A stretch of DNA of 64,000 nt from Streptacidiphilus fuscans (GTDB lineage: Bacteria; Actinomycetota; Actinomycetes; Streptomycetales; Streptomycetaceae), in contig NZ_JADPRT010000012.1 of assembly GCF_015690355.1 (NCBI RefSeq), positions 19,834-83,833 of the forward strand. Reading direction: 5' to 3'. A program made the translations under genes and the position numbers. The notes under the pieces were generated by a model. That model searched no databases and was not told where the DNA came from. It saw nothing but the letters and a program-made list of their open reading frames with translations. This document shows positions 35,637-42,815 of the stretch, in pieces (the first letter of the stretch is position 1; every line of letters starts with the position of its first letter).

Positions 35637-37064
35637 TCAAGCCTCCCCGCCGACGGGCTCCAGAATCGCCACGCACTCGAAGTGGTGCGTCATCGGGAAC
35701 AGGTCGAACGCCCGCAGCCGGGCCGGGCGGTAGCCGGCTTCGGCAAAGAACTTCAGGTCGCGGCTGAGGGCCGCCGGGTCGCAGGCGACGTAGGCGATGC
35801 GGCGGGCGCCGAGACCGGCCAGGTGGGCGACGGTCTCGCGGCCGGCGCCGGCGCGCGGGGGGTCGAGGACGATCAGGTCGGTCTCGGTGATGCCGGTGCG
35901 CGGCAGCAGCCTCTCCACCTTGTCGCACTCGATCCGGACCCGCTTCTCGCCGATCAGGTCGGAGAGGTTGTGGCGGGCGTCCTCGACGGCCTGCTTGCTC
36001 GACTCGATGCCCAGCACCGCGCCGTACTCCCCGAGCCGCTCCGCCAGCGCGCCCGCGAACAGGCCGACGCCGCAGTAGAGATCGAGCGCGTTCTCGCCCT
36101 CTCGCGGCTCCAGGCCGTCCAGCACCGCGTCGACCAGGGTCTGTGCGGCGGCCGGGTGGATCTGCCAGAAGCCGCCGTCGCTGACCCGCCAGGTCCGCTC
36201 CGCCGCGCGCTCGCGGACGAAGTTGCGGCCGTGGACGCGGTGCACGCCGCCGTGGTCGTCGATGCGCTGCACCGAGACCGGCCGGTCCAGCTCGACGATC
36301 GGCAGCCGACCGCCGGTGACCGGCGTCAGGATCACCGCGCGGTCGGACGAGCCGGTCGCGGCGATCGCCTCGACCGTGTCGATCTGCGGCCACTCGCGCT
36401 GCTCGATGCCCAGTTCCTGGACACCCGGGGCGGCGATCAGGCAGCGCTCGATCGGCACCACCTCGTGCGAGCGGTGGCGCCGCAGACCCGCCTTGCCCGT
36501 CTCCTGGTCCACCGCGTACTGGACCCGGGTGCGCCACGCGGGCACCTCGCCCGCCGGGAGCTTGTCGCCCGGGGCGGGCTCGACGCTGCCGTCCCAGCCC
36601 GCCTGCTCCGGCGTCAGACCGGCCAGCTTGGCCAGCTGTTCGGTCAGCACGGAGACCTTGAGCTTGCGCTGCGCGCCCGGCGTGGCGTGCTGCCAGTCAC
36701 AGCCGCCACACAGGCCGGGGCCCGCGTACGGGCAGGGCGGGGTGACCCGCTCCTTGGCGGGCTCCAGCACCTCGACCGCGTCCGCGCGCAGGAAACGCGA
36801 GGTCTCGGTCCCGTCCGTCACCTCCGCGACCACCCGCTCGCCCGGCAGCGCGTGCCGGACGAAGAGCACCCGGCCCTCGTGCCGGGCCACGCAGTGGCCG
36901 CCGTGGGCGACCGGGCCCACCTCGACCTCGTAGCGCTCACCGACGAGCGACGGCGAATCCGGCGCCCCGGAAGGGCGCGCGGCCGGACGTGCGCCGGAGC
37001 GCCCACCGGAGGCGGCGGGAGAGGCAGAGCGGGAGCGGGTGCGGGTGGTGCGGCGGGAGGTCAC
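35637..37064 (-). CDS. TrmA/RlmD-type RNA (uracil-C5)-methyltransferase
   Basis: The 475-residue protein has an N-terminal TRAM domain (VGERYEVEVGPVAHGGHCVA, RHALPGERVVAEV) and Fe-S-type cysteines (CPYAGPGLCGGCDWQH). A C-terminal methyltransferase has LDLYCGVGLFAGALAERLGE, DPPRAGAGRETV and the nucleophilic Cys in YVACDPAALSRDLKF. It makes m5U in rRNA or tRNA; the exact target is unclear. A 45-residue basic Arg/Ser-rich extension precedes the TRAM domain. The ATG overlaps the stop of the upstream K+ transporter gene by 4 nt. Confidence 0.93.
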   Translation of the reverse strand: MTSRRTTRTRSRSASPAASGGRSGARPAARPSGAPDSPSLVGERYEVEVGPVAHGGHCVARHEGRVLFVRHALPGERVVAEVTDGTETSRFLRADAVEVLEPAKERVTPPCPYAGPGLCGGCDWQHATPGAQRKLKVSVLTEQLAKLAGLTPEQAGWDGSVEPAPGDKLPAGEVPAWRTRVQYAVDQETGKAGLRRHRSHEVVPIERCLIAAPGVQELGIEQREWPQIDTVEAIAATGSSDRAVILTPVTGGRLPIVELDRPVSVQRIDDHGGVHRVHGRNFVRERAAERTWRVSDGGFWQIHPAAAQTLVDAVLDGLEPREGENALDLYCGVGLFAGALAERLGEYGAVLGIESSKQAVEDARHNLSDLIGEKRVRIECDKVERLLPRTGITETDLIVLDPPRAGAGRETVAHLAGLGARRIAYVACDPAALSRDLKFFAEAGYRPARLRAFDLFPMTHHFECVAILEPVGGEA

Positions 37065-39142
37065 GCCTGATTGTCCTTAGCGGCTGCGGGTGCGGGCGTC
37101 GCGGAGGCGGCGGCAGTGGTGGTGGGCCGCTCCTCGCGGCGTCCGACGTCGCCGCGCCGGACCTGTCCCGGCGCGACCCACGGGCGCGGCTTGCGGCGGC
37201 GCTCGGAGGACTCCATCTGCCAGGGTACCGAGGTCACCATCACCCCGGGCTTGAAGAGCAGGCGGCCCTTGAGTCGCAGCGCGCTCTGGTTGTGCAGCAG
37301 GTGCTCGTACCAGTGACCGACGACGTACTCCGGGATGAAGACCGTGACCACGTCGCGCGGGTTGCGGCTGCGCAGCTGGCGCACGTGCTCCACGACCGGG
37401 CCGGTGATCTCGCGATAGGGCGAGTGCAGCACCTTGAGCGGGACGTCGATGCCGCGCCGGTCCCACTCCTCCTGCAGCGCCTTGGTGTCGACCGGGTCGA
37501 CGTCGACGGTGACCGCCTCCAGCCGGGCCGAGCCGCGCGAGGAGAGCTGGGCGTAGGCGAGCGCCCGCAGGGTGGGCTTGTGCAGCTTGGAGACCAGCAC
37601 CACGCTGTGGATCTGGGCGGGCAGCGCCTCTTCCTCGTCCTCGGCGTCGTCCAGCGCGAGCTCCGCCGACACCCGGGTGTAGTGGCGGTTGATCGCCTTC
37701 ATCAGCACGAAGAAGACCACCATCAGCAGGCAGGACATCCACGCGCCGGACATGAACTTGGTGGAGAGCACGACCACCAGCACGCAGGCGGTGCAGGTGA
37801 GGCCGATCGCGTTGATCACCCGGCTGCGCATCATCTTGCGGCGCGCTGCCGGGTCCGTCTCGGTCTTCAGCAGCCTGGTCCAGTGCCGGATCATGCCGGT
37901 CTGGCTCATGTTGAAGGAGACGAAGACGCCGATGATGTAGAGCTGGATCAGCCGGTTCGGGTCGGCGCCGTAGCCGATGATGAAGACGATCGCCACGCCC
38001 GCCAGCAGGATGATGCCGTTGGAGAACGCCAGCCGGTCACCGCGGGTGTGCAGCTGACGCGGCAGGTAGCGGTCCTGCGCGAGGATCGAGCCGAGCACCG
38101 GGAAGCCGTTGAAGGCCGTGTTGGCGGCCAGCACCAGGATCAGGCCGGTGACGGCGGCGATGAAGTAGAAGCCGGGCGTGAAGTTGGAGAAGATCGCCTG
38201 CGAGATCTGCGCGATCGCGGTCTTCTGCTGGTAGCCGGCCGGTGCGCCGATCAGCTGGGCCGGGTTCTCGGCCATCTTCAGGCCGGTCAGGTTGCCCATC
38301 CAGATGATGCCTATCAGCATCGTCACCGCGATCACGGCCATCATCAACAGCGTGGTCGCGGCGTTCCTGCTCTTGGGCTTGCGGAAGGCGGGCACACCGT
38401 TGCTGATCGCCTCGACACCGGTCAGCGCGGCGCAGCCGGAGGAGAAGGTCTTGAGCAGCAGCAGGATCAGGGCGATTCCGGTCGGGTCCACGTGCCCGGC
38501 CTCGGGCACCAGGTGGAAGCCGGCGCTGGCCGCCTGCATGTGCTGGCCGAAGCCGAAGTCGCGTACCGCCGCCCAGATCATCAGCAGGAAGATCCCGCCC
38601 ATGAACCCGTAGGTGGGGATGGCGAACGCCGTACCGGACTCACGGACGCCGCGCAGGTTCATGCCCATCAGCACGAGGACCAGCACCACCGAGATCAGCA
38701 CCTCGTGGCCGTGCAGCCAGGGCACCGCGGAGACAATGTTGGCCACGCCGGAGGTGGTCGACACGGCCACGGTCAGCACGTAGTCGACCAGCAGCGCGGA
38801 GGCGACGGTCAGACCGGCGTTGCCGCCCAGGTTGACCGTGGCGACCTCGTAGTCACCGCCGCCGCTGGGGTAAGCGTGCACGTTCTGGCGGTAGGACGCG
38901 ACGACCACGAGCATCACCAGGGCCACCACCGCCCCGATCCACCAGGAGAAGTGGAGCGTGGCGATGCCCGCCACCGACAGCGTGAGGAAGATCTGCTCGG
39001 GGGCGTAGGCGACCGAGGAGAGCGCGTCGGAGGCGAAGACCGGCAGCGCGATCCTCTTGGGCAGCAGCGTCTCTCCGAGCTTGTCGCTCTGCAGCGCTCG
39101 GCCGATAAGGATGCGCTTCGGCAGGTCAGTGAGTTTTGGCAC
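37061..39142 (-). CDS. KimA-like APC-superfamily potassium transporter
   Basis: The 693-residue protein begins VPKLTDLPKRILIGRALQSD and carries FASDALSSVAYAPEQIFLTL, matching the KimA (YdaO) signature, including the Asp and Tyr used for K+ in that family. About 12 hydrophobic segments follow (ALLVDYVLTVAVSTTSGVAN, FSSGCAALTGVEAISNGVPA). A cytosolic C-terminal domain of about 190 residues (IHSVVLVSKLHKPTLRALAY) ends the protein. It is divergent from two TrkA genes. GTG 39142 is chosen by family length. No Shine-Dalgarno is visible, so the message may be leaderless. An amino-acid permease remains the alternative. Confidence 0.85.
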   Translation of the reverse strand: MPKLTDLPKRILIGRALQSDKLGETLLPKRIALPVFASDALSSVAYAPEQIFLTLSVAGIATLHFSWWIGAVVALVMLVVVASYRQNVHAYPSGGGDYEVATVNLGGNAGLTVASALLVDYVLTVAVSTTSGVANIVSAVPWLHGHEVLISVVLVLVLMGMNLRGVRESGTAFAIPTYGFMGGIFLLMIWAAVRDFGFGQHMQAASAGFHLVPEAGHVDPTGIALILLLLKTFSSGCAALTGVEAISNGVPAFRKPKSRNAATTLLMMAVIAVTMLIGIIWMGNLTGLKMAENPAQLIGAPAGYQQKTAIAQISQAIFSNFTPGFYFIAAVTGLILVLAANTAFNGFPVLGSILAQDRYLPRQLHTRGDRLAFSNGIILLAGVAIVFIIGYGADPNRLIQLYIIGVFVSFNMSQTGMIRHWTRLLKTETDPAARRKMMRSRVINAIGLTCTACVLVVVLSTKFMSGAWMSCLLMVVFFVLMKAINRHYTRVSAELALDDAEDEEEALPAQIHSVVLVSKLHKPTLRALAYAQLSSRGSARLEAVTVDVDPVDTKALQEEWDRRGIDVPLKVLHSPYREITGPVVEHVRQLRSRNPRDVVTVFIPEYVVGHWYEHLLHNQSALRLKGRLLFKPGVMVTSVPWQMESSERRRKPRPWVAPGQVRRGDVGRREERPTTTAAASATPAPAAAKDNQA

Positions 39143-39388
39143 GAGGAGGATCGTAGAGGGTCTCCCAGGTTCGCAGGCAGGGAGCCCGCAAAATGACCCG
39201 GTTCGTAGGTACCGCACCCCTTTCACCTGCGGTGACGTGCGACGGACGACCGCTGGTGATTCTGTGCGGTGCTTGTGCCGGGTACATACAAAACCGCCTC
39301 GGGGGTGCCACCCTGGTGACAAGAGCGCGTTAAGAGGCTGTCACTATCGAGCACTGACACACCGAGACACCGAACCGGAAGGACGGTC

Positions 39389-40051
39389 GTGCACATCGTC
39401 ATCATGGGATGCGGACGCGTGGGATCCTCCCTCGCGCGCGCCCTGGAGAAGCAGGGTCACTCGGTCGCGGTGGTCGACCAGGACCCCACGGCGTTCCGCC
39501 GTCTCGGTTCGGACTTCGCAGGCAAGCGGGTGACCGGGGTCGGCTTCGACCAGGACACCCTTCGCGATGCGGGGATCGAGCAGGCCGGTGCGTTCGCCGC
39601 GGTCAGCAGCGGTGACAACTCCAACATCATCGCCGCGCGCGTGGCCCGGGAGAACTTCGGCGTCGAGAACGTCGCCGCCCGGATCTACGACCCGCGCCGC
39701 GCCGAGGTCTACGAGCGCCTGGGCATCCCGACGGTGGCAACCGTCCGCTGGACGGCCGACCAGATGCTGCGCCGTCTCCTCCCGTCCGGCGTCGAGCCGC
39801 ACTGGCAGGACCCGAGCGGCGCGGTCCAGCTGGCCGAGGTCCCCGTCTCCGCCTCCTGGATCGGCGAGCGCGTCGGCAAGCTGGAGGACGCCGCGCCGGT
39901 GCGCGTCGCCTTCGTGACCCGGCTCGGCCAGGGCCAGCTGCCCACCCCGGACCTGGTCCTGCAGGAGGGCGACCTGGTGCACATGATGATGCGCACCGCC
40001 GACCTGGACGCCGTCGAGGCGGTCTTCGCGAAGGGCCCGGAGGAGCACTGA
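39389..40051 (+). CDS. trkA: TrkA-type potassium channel/transporter regulatory subunit (CeoB-like)
   Basis: The 220-residue protein has an RCK_N Rossmann domain (MHIVIMGCGRVGSSLARALE, VAVVDQDPTAFRRLG, FAAVSSGDNSNIIAARVARE) and an RCK_C domain near the end (QLPTPDLVLQEGDLVHMMMR). It should bind NAD(H) or nucleotides and gate K+ uptake at the membrane. The stop overlaps the start of a second TrkA gene (TGATG). It is divergent from the KimA-like gene. Confidence 0.92.
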   Translation: MHIVIMGCGRVGSSLARALEKQGHSVAVVDQDPTAFRRLGSDFAGKRVTGVGFDQDTLRDAGIEQAGAFAAVSSGDNSNIIAARVARENFGVENVAARIYDPRRAEVYERLGIPTVATVRWTADQMLRRLLPSGVEPHWQDPSGAVQLAEVPVSASWIGERVGKLEDAAPVRVAFVTRLGQGQLPTPDLVLQEGDLVHMMMRTADLDAVEAVFAKGPEEH

Positions 40052-40716
40052 TGCGGGTAGCAATCGCCGGAGCGGGCGCGGTGGGCCGCTCCATCGCCGG
40101 AGAGCTCCTGGAGAACGGCCACGAGGTCCTCCTCGTGGACAAGAACCCGAAGTCCATCTCGGTCGAGCGGGTCCCCCAGGCGGAGTGGCTGCTGGCCGAC
40201 GCCTGCGAGATCACCGCCCTGGACGAGGCGGCCCTGCAGCGCTGCAACGTGGTGATCGCGGCGACGGGTGACGACAAGGTCAACCTGGTGGTCTCGCTGC
40301 TGGCGAAGACCGAGTACGGCGTCCCGCGGGTCGTCGCCCGGGTCAACAACCCGAAGAACGAGTGGCTCTTCAACGAGGCCTGGGGCGTGGACGTCGCCGT
40401 CTCCACGCCGCGCCTGATGTCGGCGCTGGTCGAGGAGGCCGTCAGCGTCGGCGACCTGGTCCGCCTGATGCGTTTCAGCCAGGGCGACGCGAACCTCGTC
40501 GAGCTGACGCTCGCTGCGGACGGTCCGCACGTCGGCACCCAGGTCAAGGCGATCGCCTGGCCGGACGACACGGCCCTGGTCACCATCATCCGCGAGGGCC
40601 GCGTGCTGGTGCCGTCCGGCAGCGACACCCTCGAGGGCGGCGACGAACTCCTGTTCGTCGCGACGGCCGAGCGTGAGGCGGAGCTGGAGGCGCTGCTCTC
40701 GCCCTCGGCGAGCTGA
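40051..40716 (+). CDS. trkA: TrkA-type potassium uptake regulatory protein (CeoC-like)
   Basis: The 221-residue paralogue of the previous gene has MRVAIAGAGAVGRSIAGELL and LVDKNPKSISVERVPQAEWL then LADACEITALDEAALQRCNV. IAATGDDKVNLVVSLLAKTE and the RCK_C end VPSGSDTLEGGDELLFVATA complete it. Two TrkA proteins in tandem are usual in actinomycetes. A heteromeric complex acting on the neighbouring KimA-like transporter is plausible but not proven. Repeat copy B follows. Confidence 0.92.
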   Translation: MRVAIAGAGAVGRSIAGELLENGHEVLLVDKNPKSISVERVPQAEWLLADACEITALDEAALQRCNVVIAATGDDKVNLVVSLLAKTEYGVPRVVARVNNPKNEWLFNEAWGVDVAVSTPRLMSALVEEAVSVGDLVRLMRFSQGDANLVELTLAADGPHVGTQVKAIAWPDDTALVTIIREGRVLVPSGSDTLEGGDELLFVATAEREAELEALLSPSAS

Positions 40717-40804
40717 GCGTTCGCAGGCTACAGAAGCGGTCGCAGGCCTGTCCGGCCTGCGGCCGCTTCGGCATTTTCACGTAGGTGAGCGTGTGCTGCC
40801 GGGG

Positions 40805-40939
40805 GTAGTTGCAGTCACCTCAGGGGCGCGAGGAACTGCGCGACAAGCCACCCATGCAGGTAGAGCCCCGAACGCGCCGGGCCATCCGCTCATCAGTGGT
40901 TTCTCGCGCCGTTCCCCGCGCCCCTGGATAGTGCAGCTA
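40805..40939. repeat. Palindromic intergenic repeat, copy B (likely bidirectional terminator)
   Basis: Outer arm GTAGTTGCA (40805-40813) pairs with TGCAGCTA (40932-40939), and inner arms are 40823-40843 and 40904-40924. It lies between convergent genes. Its distal arm supplies the TAG stop of the DUF3159 gene. The sequence CGCGCCCCTGGATAGTGCA at its right end is the uninterrupted form of the site into which the 51-57 kb element inserted in copy C. Confidence 0.88.
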
Positions 40940-41653
40940 ACTCTCGGATTCCTCGGAGTCGAGGTTCACCTTGATCGGCGCTGGAGCCTTGGACAGGATC
41001 AGCCAGGACAGGTAGATCGCGACCAGCCACGGCGGGACGCCCAGTCCGATCTTCGCGACGCCCAGCCACGTGACCTGTCCCGCCCAGTACAGCGGGAAGA
41101 GGATCGCCGCCCGCAGGGCGAACAGCGCGACCCAGACCCACGTCGCCTTCGTGTAGGCGGAAAGACGGCCGGGGTTCTGCGTCCGCCAGGTCATGTTCTC
41201 GCCGAGGACCGGGCCCAGCATGACGCCGAGCAGCGGCCACTTCACCAGCGCCGAGATCGCGTACGCGACCAGCAGGACCAGGCCGTAGATCATCGACGGC
41301 AGGTAGAAGTCCTGCGGCTTTCCGGACTGCATCGCGATGAACGCGCCGATGCCGACGCCCAGCACGCCGCCGAAGGCGTGCTTCAGCGTCTCCCGGCGCG
41401 CGACGCGGACCACCGCGAGCAGGACGGTGACGCCGACGGCCGACCAGGACGACGTCGCGACACTCTGGGTGATCGTGTAGAGGACGACGAAGACGAAACC
41501 CGGCACGGTCATGTCGATCATGCCGCGGACGCCGCCGAAGGCGTCGATCAGGGAGGTGTCGACGGGCTGCCCGGAGCCGTTCCCGGCGTCCGTGGCATTC
41601 GTGCTGTCGGGGGCGGCCGGGCTCGCGTCGGCGAGGGGGGCGCGGTGGCTCAC
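40937..41653 (-). CDS. DUF3159 membrane protein
   Basis: The 238-residue protein has a disordered N-terminal 30 residues, then six or so membrane segments (MIDMTVPGFVFVVLYTITQS, SWSAVGVTVLLAVVRVARRE, FGGVLGVGIGAFIAMQSGK, MIYGLVLLVAYAISALVKWP). It also has NPGRLSAYTKATWVWVALFA. This is the actinobacterial DUF3159 family, with no known function. GTG 41653 has AGGAG 7 nt upstream. It follows the OB-fold gene by 4 nt, so the two form an operon. Confidence 0.88.
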   Translation of the reverse strand: MSHRAPLADASPAAPDSTNATDAGNGSGQPVDTSLIDAFGGVRGMIDMTVPGFVFVVLYTITQSVATSSWSAVGVTVLLAVVRVARRETLKHAFGGVLGVGIGAFIAMQSGKPQDFYLPSMIYGLVLLVAYAISALVKWPLLGVMLGPVLGENMTWRTQNPGRLSAYTKATWVWVALFALRAAILFPLYWAGQVTWLGVAKIGLGVPPWLVAIYLSWLILSKAPAPIKVNLDSEESES

Positions 41654-41657
41654 GCGA

Positions 41658-42056
41658 TCACTCCTGTCCGGTGGGGCGCAGCTCGTACCGCGGGTTGAAG
41701 AGCACGCGACGCCCGCGCGCGTGGCTGATCCGGCCGTGGGCGACCAGCTTGCGGCCGGGCTCGATTCCCACGATCGAGCGACGGCCCAGCCAGACCACGT
41801 CCAGCGCGTCACTGCCGTCGAACAGCTCCGCCTCCAGCGCGGGGACGCCGGCGCGCGGGCGCAGGGTGACCGCGCGGAGCGTGCCGGTGACGGTGACCTC
41901 CTGGCGGTCGCCGCAGGCCGCGATGGGTGTGGCGCCCGTTTCCTCGGCGTCGTGGCGCAGCTGCTCCGCGTTCAGCTCCTCGTTCGAGGTGCCGAGCTTG
42001 CTGAACATGCGCCTCAGCCGGCCTTGCGGCCTCACGCTGGAGATCTCACTGCTCAT
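41658..42056 (-). CDS. OB-fold nucleic-acid-binding protein
   Basis: The 132-residue protein has an OB fold (VTVTGTLRAVTLRPRAGVPA, LEAELFDGSDALDVVWLGRR, IVGIEPGRKLVAHGRISHAR) ending in RRVLFNPRYELRP. Actinomycetes commonly pair this protein with DUF3159 and the potassium genes. Its ligand is not known. It lies 75 nt downstream of kdpE on the same strand. Confidence 0.85.
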   Translation of the reverse strand: MSSEISSVRPQGRLRRMFSKLGTSNEELNAEQLRHDAEETGATPIAACGDRQEVTVTGTLRAVTLRPRAGVPALEAELFDGSDALDVVWLGRRSIVGIEPGRKLVAHGRISHARGRRVLFNPRYELRPTGQE

Positions 42057-42131
42057 GCCCGAAGGGTACAGGCCGAGCCCCCGCCGGGAGGCGTCCTCGC
42101 GCAGCCCGGACGACGTCCCGAACACCCGTGC

Positions 42132-42815
42132 TCACGGCTCGAAGCGGTAGCCCATTCCCGGCTCGGTGACGAAGTGACGCGGGTGGCCCGGGTCGACCTC
42201 CAGCTTGCGGCGGAGCTGGGCCATGTAGACCCGCAGGTAGTTGCTCTCGGTGCCGTAGGCCGGCCCCCAGACCTCCTGGAGCAGCTGCTTCTGGCTGACC
42301 AGTCGGCCGCTGTTGCGGACCAGCACCTCCAGCAGGTGCCACTCGGTCGGGGTGAGCCGGATGTCCTTGCCGTCGCGGCTGACCCGCTTGGCCGCCAGGT
42401 CCACGGTGAAGCTCTCGGTGCCGACGACCGCGCTCTCGCTCTCCGGACCGGCCGGAGCGCCGCGGCGGACCGCCGCGCGGAGACGGGCGAGCAGCTCGTC
42501 CATGCCGAAGGGCTTGGTGACGTAGTCGTCGGCGCCCGCGTCCAGCGCCTGGACCTTCTCGTCGGAGGTCTGCCGGGCGGAGAGGACGATGATCGGCACC
42601 TTGGTCCAGCCGCGCAGGCCGCGGATCACCTCGGCGCCGTCCATGTCGGGCAGGCCGAGGTCGAGAAGCACCGCGTCGGGATGCCGGGCGGCGGCCAGCT
42701 CCAGCGCGGTGGTGCCGTCGTGCGCGGCGTCCACCTCGTAGTGGCGAGCCTTGAGATTGATCACCAGGGCGCGGACGATCTGTGGTTCGTCGTCGACGAC
42801 CAGGACCCGGGTCAT
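42132..42815 (-). CDS. kdpE: KdpE response regulator
   Basis: The 227-residue OmpR-type regulator has a receiver (MTRVLVVDDEPQIVRALVIN, phosphoacceptor Asp52 in LLDLGLPDMDG, Lys in DDYVTKPF) and a winged helix (LTPTEWHLLEVLVRNSGRLV, VYMAQLRRKLEVDPGHPRHF). It pairs with KdpD, whose stop overlaps its start by ATGA. In other bacteria it activates kdpFABC, which is absent from this window. Confidence 0.95.
   Translation of the reverse strand: MTRVLVVDDEPQIVRALVINLKARHYEVDAAHDGTTALELAAARHPDAVLLDLGLPDMDGAEVIRGLRGWTKVPIIVLSARQTSDEKVQALDAGADDYVTKPFGMDELLARLRAAVRRGAPAGPESESAVVGTESFTVDLAAKRVSRDGKDIRLTPTEWHLLEVLVRNSGRLVSQKQLLQEVWGPAYGTESNYLRVYMAQLRRKLEVDPGHPRHFVTEPGMGYRFEP

Noticed and set aside
39143..39388. 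Possible ydaO-type c-di-AMP riboswitch before the KimA-like gene
   Set aside because: The conserved riboswitch core elements could not be found on either strand.
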